A stretch of 64,000 bases of DNA from Paenibacillus sp. FSL R7-0337 (GCF_037969875.1 NZ_CP150218.1:3720001-3784000), one strand, 5' to 3'. Shown: positions 50,346 to 60,149, numbered from the stretch's first letter. Numbers and translations: made by a program. Notes: generated from the letters alone by a model not told the origin.

Positions 50346-51323
50346 ATGCCGACCATCAAAGACGTTGCGCTGAAGGCTGGCGTATCGGCAACCACCGTAT
50401 CCCGGGTACTGAACAACAGGGGTTACTTAAGCGAGGAATTGAAGCACAAGGTGCACCAGGCGATGGAGGAGCTGAATTACCGGCCGAACGAGTTGGCACG
50501 CTCCCTCAGCCGCTCGAAATCCAACATTATCGGACTGATTATTCCGCATGTATCTTTGCCTTTTTTCGGCGAATTGACCAGTCATATTGAAGAACATGCC
50601 TACCGGGAGGGCTATAAGCTGCTGCTCTGCAATTCGTGGCAGGACAAGCAGAAGGAACAGGAATACATCCACATGCTGCGCGCAAGCCGGGTAGACGGCA
50701 TTATTATGGGCAGCCATACGCTGGAGGTTGAAGCCTACCGGCAGATGAATCTGCCGCTGGTGACGTTTGACCGGCAGATCTCACCGGATATCCCTTATGT
50801 CTGTTCAGATAATTATGAGGGAGGCCAGCTGGCTACAACTCTTCTGATCCAAAAAGGCTGCCGCCACCTCGCCCATATCGGCGGGCATCCCAAGCTGAAT
50901 ATCTTATCCCATCTGCGCTGCGTGGCGTTCGAGGATACGGCGAAGCAGCACAGCCTGGAGTATGTCACCCTCCATACCGACAACAACAGCTTCGACTTCG
51001 AAGCTTACGAGCAGCTGCTCGGGCAGCTCTTCCTGGAGCATCCTGAGGTGGACGGGATTTTTGCAGGCAGCGATATCATTGCCGCCTACGCCCTGAAGGC
51101 CTGCCGCACCAGAGGACGGCGCGTCCCGGAGGATGTGAAGATCGTCGGCTATGACGGCATCGCGCTCCGCAGCCTGCTCGACCCGCCGATCACCACCATC
51201 CGCCAGCCGATGGAAGCGATGGGCCAGCTGGCAGTGGACCTGATTCTGCAGCTGGTGCAAGGCCACAGCGTGGCCGCTGCGCATATTCTGCCTGTGGAGC
51301 TGGAGGAGGGGGGGACTACTTGA
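50346..51323 (+). CDS. LacI-family transcriptional regulator (orphan)
   Basis: A 325-residue sugar-responsive repressor. The N-terminal HTH is PTIKDVALKAGVSATTVSRVLNNRGYLSEEL with hinge LARSLSRSKSN. A periplasmic-binding-like core follows (IIGLIIPHVSLPFFGELTSHIEEHAYREGYKLLLCNS, DNYEGGQLATTLLIQKGCRHLAHIGG, VDGIFAGSDIIAAYALKAC, VKIVGYDGIALRSLLDPPITTIRQP). AGGAGG precedes ATG 50346. No sugar gene is adjacent; the target could be itself or a distant operon. The effector is unknown. Confidence 0.9.
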   Translation: MPTIKDVALKAGVSATTVSRVLNNRGYLSEELKHKVHQAMEELNYRPNELARSLSRSKSNIIGLIIPHVSLPFFGELTSHIEEHAYREGYKLLLCNSWQDKQKEQEYIHMLRASRVDGIIMGSHTLEVEAYRQMNLPLVTFDRQISPDIPYVCSDNYEGGQLATTLLIQKGCRHLAHIGGHPKLNILSHLRCVAFEDTAKQHSLEYVTLHTDNNSFDFEAYEQLLGQLFLEHPEVDGIFAGSDIIAAYALKACRTRGRRVPEDVKIVGYDGIALRSLLDPPITTIRQPMEAMGQLAVDLILQLVQGHSVAAAHILPVELEEGGTT

Positions 51324-51760
51324 AGGGGGCTGCCACTTAACTGGAAATCCTGCCTTTTTACGGTTTTTAATTGTACAGCATACATCTATCGCCGAAAGTT
51401 GGCCTCGAACAAAACTCCATACATCGCTGCATATATGAGTGTAGCCGAACAAGCCTCTGCATAGCTGCAGAGGCTTGTTTAATCTCAATTGTGTTAGTGG
51501 TCTACTCCGTGTCCCATTGGCACAAACCCGTATCATCTTTTAGTTTAACCGAGGTTTTCAAAGAATGTAAAAGTGCATTAACAGCATCAAATATATTCCC
51601 CACCCCAAGGAGCGGACGGTCACTACCGTCAAGGTATTCTTCGCACTGGCGGCGTGCGTTAAGCTAACGGGAAGAGCTTAGACTTTTTTATGAAAAGAGG
51701 GTTTTGTGGTATTATATGTTATTATAATTTGTGAAATAAATGGAATGGGGGATTCAAAAT
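51324..51760. other. 437-bp gap with one terminator
   Basis: It holds the LacI terminator and AT-rich sequence up to the PH-domain gene. A stretch at 51366-51390 (AATTGTACAGCATACATCTA) resembles the repeat unit at 62.7 kb but is single. No gene is supported. Confidence 0.4.
51448..51480 (+). terminator. Terminator after the LacI-family gene
   Basis: AACAAGCCTCTGC and GCAGAGGCTTGTT pair around a six-base loop, followed by TTAAT; it lies 125 bp after the stop. Confidence 0.75.
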
Positions 51761-52132
51761 ATGGAACGTAAAATTCAACTAATGGAAACCTACGTAAATA
51801 TCGACCTTGGAAACTCACCCTTTTTAAAAATAGATAAAGGGCTGCAAATTCCATACTCTTCCATCAAGGGAATAACAACAGGCAGACCGATACCAAATGC
51901 TTTTAAACTATATGGTGCTTTATTAGGAGAAAAGAGAAATGGGTTATTCAGATCAAAAGGTGGTTTTCAACTGCACTTTTTTGAGAATGAGCTAGAAACT
52001 CTTCATTTCGATTTGGATAGCTTTAAAGTTGGTAAGTTCAAAATATCAAAGTTGATCATTGGCATTAAAAATCCTGAAGAAATAAGTAAAAATATTTCCG
52101 AAAGAGTTGAATTAACGTCGAATGATAGTTGA
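51761..52132 (+). CDS. Small bacterial PH-domain protein
   Basis: A 123-residue protein composed of alternating strands: SPFLKIDKGLQIPYSSIKGITTGR, FKLYGALLGEKRNGLFRSKGGFQLHFFENELETLHFDL and SKLIIGIKNPEEISKNISER. The GIKNPEE...I ending is common in bacterial PH-like (bPH) domains. No membrane segment; function unknown. ATG 51761 follows GGGGGA. Its AT-rich composition stands out and the region after it is degraded DNA, so this may be acquired. Confidence 0.6.
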   Translation: MERKIQLMETYVNIDLGNSPFLKIDKGLQIPYSSIKGITTGRPIPNAFKLYGALLGEKRNGLFRSKGGFQLHFFENELETLHFDLDSFKVGKFKISKLIIGIKNPEEISKNISERVELTSNDS

Positions 52133-52344
52133 ACAAGTATAGTACTCCGGCACTCTGCTTTTTCCTAGAAGAAAGGGTATTTTTTGCGCAGCAGTTGAGA
52201 CTGTTGAAGCTGAATCACTTCTTCATATCCGTTGACCAGCCATCAACAGGCGCCGAGTACACCAAAGCCGGCAATATTTCGGATCAAGTTATCTCGGATA
52301 TCGCGGATTGGCTGAACGGTGTGTCTGCAGCAAAAACGCAATAA
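52133..52344 (+). pseudogene. Probable gene fragment (C-terminal end of a longer protein)
   Basis: The frame ending at 52344 encodes NHFFISVDQPSTGAEYTKAG plus NISDQVISDIADWLNGVSAAK, which looks like an ordinary folded C-terminus. It lacks its own ribosome site and any plausible N-terminal part. The preceding ~70 bases translate to unrelated sequence. I cannot name the parent family; a hydrolase-type C-terminus is a guess. It sits directly beside the intron relic, in a decaying region. Confidence 0.45.
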
Positions 52345-52420
52345 GCAAGCATAAACGGACAAGCGTCAATCTGGGTTTGGCTCATGAAAAGAAAAAATCA
52401 CGGAGAACGATAGCGCAATG

Positions 52421-53016
52421 ATCGAGTAGGAGGGGGCGCCTAGCCCCCGTCCTCTCACACCACCTTACATGCGGGTGCGCAAACGGCGGTTCCGAAAGAT
52501 TAACAAAGCTCTAAATAACGAGTAAGCAAAATTTTCAGCGCTTTCGCTTCCCAATAGGAAGTCGGAAGGGCGTTGTTTGTGTTTCGAGACATTTCCCACG
52601 CTCCGCGTCTGGAGTTAGCCATGACAAAACCCGCCCATTCTGGGACGCCGAGTGCTCGAAGCTCATGGATTCGAGTGCGTACCCGTTTCCATTGCTTCCA
52701 TAAGCACATATGCAGTCTGCGGCGAATCCACTGGTCGAATTTCTCACAGTGCCCTTTCGCAGATGCTATTCGAATGACCGCGTCATGCGCTCGCTTCCCA
52801 AGGCGAAAACCGTACCTATGCCTTGAGAAGTCCACATCGAAGATCGGGTCCATCACTTGCGTATACCTTGGATCGTGCATTTGCCTCTAGCTTCCTTCAA
52901 ATTCCGCCTCGCGGCGGACACCCTTGCTCTTGGCTAACGGTAGGCGGTTCACCAGCACATTGTATACGGTTTTCCGCATACATCCGGCCACGCGCCCGCT
53001 CCCTTCCTATACGCAC
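52421..53016 (-). mobile_element. Group II intron relic with internal deletions
   Basis: Minus-strand reading. A possible 5' end GTGCG lies at 53016-53012, followed by domain I-like sequence including AAGGGTGTCCGCCGCGAGGC and GGAATTTGAAGGAAGC (52890-52930). An ORF fragment then shows maturase pieces: DPIFDVDFSRHRYGF (RT region) joined directly to EKFDQWIRRRLHMCLWKQWK and AWEMSRNTNNALPTSYWEAK (thumb/X domain C-terminus). The 3' end has GAACCGCCG...GGTGGTGTGAGAGG and a GGGGGCTAGGCGCCCCC hairpin ending CTACTCGAT at 52421. Full elements of this type are about 1.8-1.9 kb; only ~600 bp remain, so it cannot encode an active maturase. Confidence 0.8.
52500..52880 (-). pseudogene. Truncated LtrA-type maturase ORF inside the intron relic
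   Basis: A 126-codon open frame fusing a short RT segment (YGFRLGKRAHDAV) to the C-terminal thumb region ending LKILLTRYLELC. The YADD-containing catalytic RT motifs, most of the N-terminus and any endonuclease domain are missing. The frame stays open because the deletion happened to be in frame. Confidence 0.75.
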
Positions 53017-53053
53017 AGCAATCTCGCTGCCCGATGCCGCCTACCGCAAGCGG

Positions 53054-56000
53054 CTAACGCGCGAACAGCTTAAATAGTTTCCCGGCATCGAGCTCCGCCG
53101 TAGAAGGCAGCACCAGGTCGGCCGCGCCAAGCTGCCCGGCCGCGCCGATGCCCACAGCCTTCATGCCCGCCGCCCGGATCGCGGCCACGCCTGCGGCTGC
53201 ATCCTCCACGCCGATGCAGTTGCCCGGCGGAACACCCAACCGCTCTGCCGCCTGCAGGAAGATCTCCGGATCGGGCTTGCCCTTCCGGAGCGCAGCCGGG
53301 TCGGCAACGGCCTGGAACCACCGGGCTGCGCCGAGGCGCTCCAGAATCAGCGGCGCATTCAGGCTGGCCGAGGCCAGCCCCACAGCGATTCCCCGCTCGC
53401 GTAGGGAATCGAGCAGCTCCCGGATACCCGGCAGGAGGTCCGCCGGGGTGATCCGGCCGATCATCTGCCGGTAATGATCGTTCTTCTTCTCCGCGAGCCG
53501 GAGCTTCCCGGCTTCAGGCAGCTTCGCAAGACCGCTGCCCTCCAGCACGATCTCCAGCGATTCCATCCGGCTGACGCCCTTCAGCCGTTCATTCTTCTCC
53601 CGGCTGAAGGGTACGCCCAGCTCATCCGCAAGGGCCTGCCAGGCCAGATAATGAGCCTCGGCGGAATCCGTAATCACACCGTCAAGATCGAAGATTACAG
53701 CCTCCAGCCGGTGCGCCAGCGAAATCCTCACCGGCTCCTGCGGAAGCAGCCGCAGCGGCTGCTTCTTATGTCTAATCTCAAGCGCTGTTCCCTCCAGCAG
53801 CGTATACACTACCGCTTCACGTTCAACGAAGATATCCAGCAGTTTACCACCCACTGTAACCTTAAAGCGGCAGCTCTCCCACTGCTCCGGCAGGACAGGG
53901 GCAAAACCCAGTTCCCCCTGAGCCAGCCGCATGCCGCCGAAGCCGTTCACAATCGACATCCAAGACCCGGCCATCGCTGCCATATGCAGCCCGTCCTTGG
54001 CATTGTGGTTGATATCGTCCAGGTCCATCCGCACCGTGCGGCTGAAATAACGGTATGCCCCGGCCAGATCTCCGATCTCCGCAGACATAATACTGTGGAT
54101 ACAAGGAGACAGCGAGGAGTCATGCGTCGTTAACGGCTCATAATAATGATAGTTGCGGAGCTTATCCGCCAGGCTGAACTTGTCCCCTAGCAGGAACAAC
54201 GCCATGACCAGATCGGCCTGTTTCAGCACCTGATGCCGGTAGATTACAAGCGGATGATAATGGAGCAGCAGCGGATACCGGTCCGCAGGCGTATGCTCGA
54301 AATCCCATTTTTGCTTACTCAGGAAGGTGTCATCCTGGGCATAAATGCCGAGCGGTTTGTCAAAAGGAATGAACATCATTGCGGCCGCATCCCTCCAGCT
54401 CTCTGCCTCTTCGGGAGTTAATCCGATCTCCTGCCGCAGCCGTTCGTAATCCGCCGGATAATCCCGCTGAAGCAGCAGAGCTGTCTCATAGGCATACTGG
54501 AGCTGATCCTGCACCATGAGGTTGGTGTAAGCATTGTTATTCACAATCGCTGTATATTCATCCGGCCCAGTTACTGCATCGATGCAGAAGGCCCCTCCTC
54601 GCGCGGGGTTATAGTGGCCCAGATCGGCCCAGAACCTTGAGGTCTCGAACAGTATCTCTGCCCCCCGGCTAACCAGAAAATCCATATCACCGGTCGCCTG
54701 GACATATTGCTTCAGGCCGTAGGCAATGTCGGCGTTGATGTGCGCCTGGGCAGTGCCTGCGGGGAAGTAGGCGGAGTTCTCCTCGCCGTCAATCGTCCGC
54801 CACGGGTACAATGCCCCCTTCTGCGACATAACCGCTGCCCGCTCCCTGGCCTTGCCGAGCGTTGCATAACGGAATTCCAGCAGCGCACGGGCAATCTCCG
54901 GCTGTGTGAAGGTGAAGAACGGCAGCATGTACATCTCCGTGTCCCAGAAATAATGCCCCTCATAGCCTTCACCGGTTAAGCCCTTGGCTCCGATATTCGT
55001 TGCTCCGTCCCGGCCCACGGATTGCAGCAGCTGATAAGCATTGAAGCGGATGCCCTGCTGGAGTGCAGGATCACCGCTAATCTCTACATCAGCCTGTGCC
55101 CAGAAGCTGTCCAGATACGTCTGCTGCTCCCCGGCCAGACCGGCGAAGCCCAGCTCCTTGGCTAGTGCCAAGGCTTCAGCACTCCGGCCGGGCAGCTCCT
55201 CCTCCCCGTAATCCCTGGAGGTGTGATACGTTATATATTTGGTAAGCGTCACCGTCTCTCCGCTGCGGACAGCAGCGGCATAACAGACGGAGATGCGCTG
55301 TCCGATCAGCTGGTGACTCATCTCGCGCCCGGACTTCGCCTGCAGCGCATGGCTGACAGCAGTCAGCAGCGCGAACCGTGTATACCGGGTCCGCTGCTTC
55401 ATCCACAGGTCCCCGGAGGCTTCGTCATAACCGGTATTCTCCAGCAGCAGGCTGGGCACCGCGCTGCCCGCTCCCAGCCTGGGATCATCCGTCGCTTCCG
55501 GCCGCCGGATCTCGCCGTCCACCGCAGAATCGAACTTCAGTGTCCCGGAGAAGTTCAGCGCCGTCACGGCATAGTCGATAGCGGCCAGATGCTTGTGCGC
55601 CAAGGCAACCATCCGGCGGATCACCAGCAGCACCCGGTGTCCGGCGGGAGATTCCCACTCCAGCTCCCGGTGCAGCATGCCGCTCCTCATATCCAGCCGG
55701 CGCTTATACCGGTGCAGCTTCCCCTGATCCAGCCGGAATTCATGGCCTTCGATACTAAGCCGGATGATACGGGCATCGCTCACATTCAGCATGGCCTGGT
55801 TGCGGGAGGGGTACCCGAAGGCCCCCTCAGGATAGACGACCGGCTCAGAATCAAAGAACCCGTTCAGATAATTCCCGGCAACCGACCGACCTGTTTTGCC
55901 ATAGTAGCCTTCCTCGAATTTGCCGCGCATGCCAATATAGCCATTGCCGAGTGTGAACACACTCTCGCTCCGCTGATTGTATTCATCCTCGTAGTGTTCC

Positions 56001-56107
56001 TCTTCAACACTCCACTCCCTGTAAGGGTATAAGGGGGGAGGATACTCACAGGACTTCATCTTTATTTTCATCTCTGTGCGTATCTCCATACTTGTCTCCG
56101 GTCTCAT
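53054..56107 (-). CDS. Fused GH65 disaccharide phosphorylase - beta-phosphoglucomutase
   Basis: A 1017-residue fusion. Residues 1 to about 780 form a GH65 phosphorylase (LGNGYIGMRGKFEEGY, WDTEMYMLPFF, catalytic Glu in DAVTGPDEYTAIVNNNAYTN, INHNAKDGLHMAAMAG). After the linker HRLEAVI comes a HAD-type beta-phosphoglucomutase (VIFDLDGVITDSAEAHYLAW, LKGVSRMESLEIVLE, GLASASLNAPLILE, KPDPEIFLQAAERLGVPPGNCIGVEDAAAGVAA). The protein would split an alpha-glucoside with phosphate and turn the released beta-glucose-1-phosphate into glucose-6-phosphate. Maltose, trehalose, kojibiose or nigerose are all possible substrates. It is the last gene of the ABC operon. ATG 56107 follows GGGAGG; 56089 is an alternative. 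Confidence 0.9.
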   Translation of the reverse strand: MRPETSMEIRTEMKIKMKSCEYPPPLYPYREWSVEEEHYEDEYNQRSESVFTLGNGYIGMRGKFEEGYYGKTGRSVAGNYLNGFFDSEPVVYPEGAFGYPSRNQAMLNVSDARIIRLSIEGHEFRLDQGKLHRYKRRLDMRSGMLHRELEWESPAGHRVLLVIRRMVALAHKHLAAIDYAVTALNFSGTLKFDSAVDGEIRRPEATDDPRLGAGSAVPSLLLENTGYDEASGDLWMKQRTRYTRFALLTAVSHALQAKSGREMSHQLIGQRISVCYAAAVRSGETVTLTKYITYHTSRDYGEEELPGRSAEALALAKELGFAGLAGEQQTYLDSFWAQADVEISGDPALQQGIRFNAYQLLQSVGRDGATNIGAKGLTGEGYEGHYFWDTEMYMLPFFTFTQPEIARALLEFRYATLGKARERAAVMSQKGALYPWRTIDGEENSAYFPAGTAQAHINADIAYGLKQYVQATGDMDFLVSRGAEILFETSRFWADLGHYNPARGGAFCIDAVTGPDEYTAIVNNNAYTNLMVQDQLQYAYETALLLQRDYPADYERLRQEIGLTPEEAESWRDAAAMMFIPFDKPLGIYAQDDTFLSKQKWDFEHTPADRYPLLLHYHPLVIYRHQVLKQADLVMALFLLGDKFSLADKLRNYHYYEPLTTHDSSLSPCIHSIMSAEIGDLAGAYRYFSRTVRMDLDDINHNAKDGLHMAAMAGSWMSIVNGFGGMRLAQGELGFAPVLPEQWESCRFKVTVGGKLLDIFVEREAVVYTLLEGTALEIRHKKQPLRLLPQEPVRISLAHRLEAVIFDLDGVITDSAEAHYLAWQALADELGVPFSREKNERLKGVSRMESLEIVLEGSGLAKLPEAGKLRLAEKKNDHYRQMIGRITPADLLPGIRELLDSLRERGIAVGLASASLNAPLILERLGAARWFQAVADPAALRKGKPDPEIFLQAAERLGVPPGNCIGVEDAAAGVAAIRAAGMKAVGIGAAGQLGAADLVLPSTAELDAGKLFKLFAR

Positions 56108-56155
56108 CTTCGTATTCTCCTCCCGATTGCCGACTTCTCTTGTCCCTGCCGCAGC

Positions 56156-57247
56156 TTAGCCCTTGACTGAGCCGCCCATCAGACCCCGGACGAAATACTT
56201 TTGCAGCAGGAAGAAGATCGCCAGCGGCATCAGCATCGAGATAAAGGCTGCCGAGGTCAACAGATGCCAGTCATTGCCGCGCGAGCCGACCAGATCGGCG
56301 ATCTTCATCGACATGACCTGCACCGACGGCTGGTTCCCGATGAAGATCAGCGACACCAGATAATCATTCCATACCCAGAGGAACTGGAAGATCCCGATGG
56401 AAGCGAGCGCAGGCACGGACAGCGGCAGAATCAGTCTGCTGAAAATCGTAAAGTGGCTCGCGCCGTCAATAAAAGCCGATTCAAACAGATCCTTCGGCAG
56501 CTGGCTGATGAAGTTGTACATAAAATACGTGACCAGCGGCAGCCCGAAGGCTGTATGTGCCAGCCAGATTCCAAGATAACTGCCGTTCAGCCCAAGCGCC
56601 GTGTAATCCTTGAGTACCGGAATTAGTGCAACCTGAATCGGAATGACCAGCATCGCAATAATGATCACGAACAGCGTTTTCCGTCCCGGAAACCGCAGCC
56701 AGGCGAAGGCATATGCGGCAAAAGAGGCGATCAGCACCGGAATCACGGTCGCCGGAACAGCAATTGTAAGTGTATTCCAGAACGCCTGCGATAATCCGCT
56801 CCCCTTCTGTACCGTTTCACTGCCGTCTGCTTCCTTGAGTGTGTACTCCTTGCCGGACAGCACATTCTTGTAGTTGTCGAGCGTAAGGTCAGGCACTGCC
56901 TGCCAGCCCTGCTCCTGCATATTAACCGTGCGTGCCCTGCGGTTCTCCCACATCAGGCGGCTGCCATCCGCCTTCACCCCTGCCTTGAGCTGTTCATCCG
57001 TATAGGTCTTGCCATTCACCTCAATTGGCTCACGCAGATCAACCTCCTTGGAGAGCTGCACCGTCTCGCCCGCTTTCCATTCCTGATGGGGGAACACCTT
57101 CCACCAGCCCGTCTGCAAAATATCCGCTGCGGGACGGAAGGAGGACGCGAACAGTCCGAACGTCGGCAGAATCCAGAGGAAGCAGATGACGCCCAGAATC
57201 AGATTGACGGCCGTTTTGCTGCCCCTTTTTTTCTTGGTGCCTACCAT
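56156..57247 (-). CDS. Alpha-glucoside-type ABC permease (MalG/AglG-like)
   Basis: A 363-residue permease with six membrane segments and coupling loop SAFIDGASHFTIFSRLILPLSVPALASIGI. Between TM1 (LGVICFLWILPTFGLFASSF) and TM2 it carries a ~120-residue extracellular insert (about residues 45-155; WWKVFPHQEWKAGETVQLSK to VQKGSGLSQAFWNT). Such an insert is seen in the AglG subgroup but not in ordinary MalG. Its start overlaps the upstream permease stop by one base. Confidence 0.88.
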   Translation of the reverse strand: MVGTKKKRGSKTAVNLILGVICFLWILPTFGLFASSFRPAADILQTGWWKVFPHQEWKAGETVQLSKEVDLREPIEVNGKTYTDEQLKAGVKADGSRLMWENRRARTVNMQEQGWQAVPDLTLDNYKNVLSGKEYTLKEADGSETVQKGSGLSQAFWNTLTIAVPATVIPVLIASFAAYAFAWLRFPGRKTLFVIIIAMLVIPIQVALIPVLKDYTALGLNGSYLGIWLAHTAFGLPLVTYFMYNFISQLPKDLFESAFIDGASHFTIFSRLILPLSVPALASIGIFQFLWVWNDYLVSLIFIGNQPSVQVMSMKIADLVGSRGNDWHLLTSAAFISMLMPLAIFFLLQKYFVRGLMGGSVKG

Positions 57248-58362
57248 TAGAATCCCCCCTGCTTGCGGAACTGCCGCAGATTAATAAGAATAACAGGCAA
57301 TACCGCGATCAGGAGCACGATAGCCAGCGTAGAGCCGTAGCCGAAGTTACGGTACATGAAGAACTGCCGGTAGAACTGCGTCGCAACAACTTCTGTATCG
57401 TATTGACCTCCTGTCATCACCATGACAACGTCAAATATTTTCAGCGTAAAGACAATAATCGTGGTGGTCACCGTCAGAATCGTTGTGGAGATGTAAGGAA
57501 TCATGATGCCAAAAAAGATCTTCACCTCACCCGCGCCATCCACCCGTGCAGCCTCCAGAATATCCTCGGGCACTCCTTTGATGGCTGCGGAGAAAATGAC
57601 CATCGCAAACCCCGTCTGCATCCAGATCAGAATGATAATAAGGAAGAAGTTGTTCCACGGCTGCAGCATACTCGTCCAGGCCTGCGGTTCACCGCCGAAA
57701 TAGGTGACAATCGCATTCAATAGTCCAATTTGCTCATCGCCCGGCTGATAATAATAGACGAACTTCCAGATGACCCCGGCGGCAACAAAGGAAATAGCCA
57801 TCGGCATGAAAATAATAGATTTGGCGATCCGCTCATAGCTGCTCCGGTCGGCAAGAATGGCAATCAGCAGCCCGAAGCAGACACAGGCCAGCGTGCCCAC
57901 GAACACCCATAGCAAGTTATTGCGCAAGGCAGTGCCCATCAGACGGTCGCTAAAGATCGCGGCGTAATTGCTGAGTCCGACGAACTTCTCGGAGGACGCG
58001 TTGAAGAAGCTTAAGTACAGCGTCCGCAGGGCCGGCAGAATCAGCAGCCAACCGAGAATAAGGACAGCCGGTCCGACAAAAACATAAGGCAGCACCTTCC
58101 TGCGGACATGGTCCGGGTACTGCTCTACTGCCCAGGTCAAGGTGTAATAGATCAGATATACGCCCAGCACGCCCCACAACACTGCGAGCACCGCAGTCAG
58201 CAGTGGATGAAGCGTTGAATCGCGGAAAAACAGAAAAATCAGCCCGTTGACCACAATATTCGCAAGCAAGACGCCCAGCGATAGCAGCACTGCCCTGCCG
58301 CTAATTCTCTGCTTTACCTGCGCCCCGGCGGCACCCGGCTCCGGCCTTATTTGTGCATCCAT
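57247..58362 (-). CDS. Alpha-glucoside-type ABC permease (MalF/AglF-like)
   Basis: A 371-residue permease with about eight hydrophobic segments: two N-terminal ones (AVLLSLGVLLANIVVNGLIFLFF and LTAVLAVLWGVLGVYLIYYTLTW) before the six-helix core. The coupling loop is EAARVDGAGEVKIFFGIMIPYISTTIL. ATG 58362 follows AGGAGG; the longer frame to 58422 starts before the ribosome site. It forms a heterodimer with the downstream permease. An MsmK/MalK-type ATPase is not encoded nearby and must come from elsewhere. Confidence 0.88.
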   Translation of the reverse strand: MDAQIRPEPGAAGAQVKQRISGRAVLLSLGVLLANIVVNGLIFLFFRDSTLHPLLTAVLAVLWGVLGVYLIYYTLTWAVEQYPDHVRRKVLPYVFVGPAVLILGWLLILPALRTLYLSFFNASSEKFVGLSNYAAIFSDRLMGTALRNNLLWVFVGTLACVCFGLLIAILADRSSYERIAKSIIFMPMAISFVAAGVIWKFVYYYQPGDEQIGLLNAIVTYFGGEPQAWTSMLQPWNNFFLIIILIWMQTGFAMVIFSAAIKGVPEDILEAARVDGAGEVKIFFGIMIPYISTTILTVTTTIIVFTLKIFDVVMVMTGGQYDTEVVATQFYRQFFMYRNFGYGSTLAIVLLIAVLPVILINLRQFRKQGGF

Positions 58363-58498
58363 ATCGGTTCCTCCTATAGGCTCTGTTGGAGCAGAGCCTT
58401 CTTCATAAGCACCCGTTAACACCAGTTGAGGGGCAGGCCTGATTGTTCAAGACCGCCCCTTCAACCTCTTGGCGTCTAATTCCGCGCTTGCCTGGTCC

Positions 58499-59929
58499 TT
58501 AGTTCTTCCAGCCTGACTGAATCTGCTCCAGGGCCTGATCCAGCGTAGCAGTTCCGCTCACATAGTCAGTCATGCCTTTCCAGAAGGTACCTGCACCCAC
58601 CTTACCCGGCATCAGGTCCGAGCCATCGAAGCGCAGAGTAGAGGCGTCCTGTACCAGCTTCGCCATCCGGCGGTCGGATTCGGACTGGTACCAGTCGAGG
58701 GAAGCATCATTCATAGGGGCAATGACACCGCCGGATTGCACCCAGCTTTTGATCGATTCGCCAGTAGTGAAGAATTCCATTACCGCGCGTACCTCCGGGC
58801 GGTCATTGAACATGGAGTAGATATCGCCTGCCACCAGGACCGGCTTGCCATACTGCTCATCAATCGGCGGGAGATAGAACCAGTCATAGTCTGTATCCAC
58901 CTTGGCCGTTTCCGGGAAGAAGCTGGTAATGAAGTTCCCCATCAGGTTGAACCAGGCTTTGGGCGGGTTCTCGAACATCGGCTTCGGAGCATCACCGAAG
59001 GCAGTAGTGACAATGGATTTAGCACCGCCGTAGACATAATCCTTGTTCAGCCAGATCTTGGACATTACTTCCACCGCGTTCTTCACTTCAGGCGAAGTGA
59101 ACGGCAGCTCCCCGCTTACCCACTTGTCATAATTCTCAGGCGTCGTAGTCCGCAGCATGATGTTCTCTACCCAGTCGGTTGCCGCCCAGCCGGTTGCCGC
59201 GCCGCTCTCGATACCGATTGCCCAGGCCGGGTCACCGTCTTTGGCGATTTGCTCCGTCAGAGCCATCATTTCATCCCAAGTCTGCGGAACCGTATATCCC
59301 GCTTCGTCAAATTGCTTCTTCGGATACCAGACCAGGCTCTTCACATTGCTGCGGTTCCAGATCCCGGCCATAATCTTGCCATCCTTGCCGTCCATGGTGG
59401 ACATATCCAGCCAGCTCTTATTGTAATTGGCCGTCAGCTTCGCCTGATCCAGCACCCCGGTCAGATCGATAACCTTGCCAGTCTTAGCAATAGAGGCCAG
59501 CAGGCCCGGCTGCGGGAAGTCCGCGATATCCGGCGCATTGCCGCCATCGACCCGGATATTAATTGTGGCTTCGAATTCCTTAGAGCCTTCGTATTGAATA
59601 TCAATGCCGGTTTTCTCTTCGAATTCCTTAATACTGCTCTCGAACTTCACCTGGTCCGCATCGACAAACGGTCCGAACATCGTGACCTTCGTGCCTTTGT
59701 ATTCACCCTTCATCGCCAAGTCCAACGGGCTGCCTGCCGCAGCGGGATCTGGGCTATCTGTTGATGCTGCGTTGTTATCTGCCGAAGGTGCTGCTGTCGG
59801 CGCTTCTGTAGCCGCCGGGGCCTGCGTTGGTGCAGCGTTGTTATTGCCGCCGCAGCCGCTGAGCATCATGGTGAAGGATAGACACAGCACCATCGCAAGT
59901 GACAGTTTACGTGCTGGAGCTTTCTTCAT
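58499..59929 (-). CDS. Sugar ABC transporter substrate-binding lipoprotein (family 1)
   Basis: A 476-residue lipoprotein with lipobox MLSGCGG, an Ala/Pro/Thr-rich linker to about residue 65, and an extracellular binding domain opening GTKVTMFGPFVDADQVKFESSIKEFEEKTGIDIQYEGSKEF. AGIWNRSNVKSLVWYPKKQFDEAGYTVPQTWDEM and AYFNxMG-like segments fit alpha-glucoside (AglE-type) binders. ATG 59929 (MKKAPARK) is preferred over 59941, whose ribosome site would touch the start codon. It is first in SBP-permease-permease-phosphorylase and is preceded by operator-like sequence. Confidence 0.88.
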   Translation of the reverse strand: MKKAPARKLSLAMVLCLSFTMMLSGCGGNNNAAPTQAPAATEAPTAAPSADNNAASTDSPDPAAAGSPLDLAMKGEYKGTKVTMFGPFVDADQVKFESSIKEFEEKTGIDIQYEGSKEFEATINIRVDGGNAPDIADFPQPGLLASIAKTGKVIDLTGVLDQAKLTANYNKSWLDMSTMDGKDGKIMAGIWNRSNVKSLVWYPKKQFDEAGYTVPQTWDEMMALTEQIAKDGDPAWAIGIESGAATGWAATDWVENIMLRTTTPENYDKWVSGELPFTSPEVKNAVEVMSKIWLNKDYVYGGAKSIVTTAFGDAPKPMFENPPKAWFNLMGNFITSFFPETAKVDTDYDWFYLPPIDEQYGKPVLVAGDIYSMFNDRPEVRAVMEFFTTGESIKSWVQSGGVIAPMNDASLDWYQSESDRRMAKLVQDASTLRFDGSDLMPGKVGAGTFWKGMTDYVSGTATLDQALEQIQSGWKN

Positions 59930-60102
59930 TGTTTCATACATCCCCTTTAATTGTTTTTAGAGACTGCATCAAGCCAGCTTCATTACCGGAACCCCTTCCG
60001 GCAGAGCAGCAACTCACCCCCTTATCGAAATTCACGGACACCAGGCACCCACACTCATTAACACCGCTAATTCAAACGTACATTCTCCATATCCCACTAT
60101 AA

Positions 60103-60116
60103 TGTATGCGCTTCCA
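60103..60116 (-). promoter_or_regulatory. cre-like site upstream of the alpha-glucoside operon
   Basis: On the minus strand TGGAAGCGCATACA matches the CcpA consensus TGWAANCGNTNWCA at all but two defined positions. It lies about 175 bp before the SBP start and beside a possible -10 TATAGT (60096-60101). Confidence 0.45.
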
Positions 60117-60149
60117 ATAGTGCGTTAGTACCTTCTGCTGCGGGTACGT

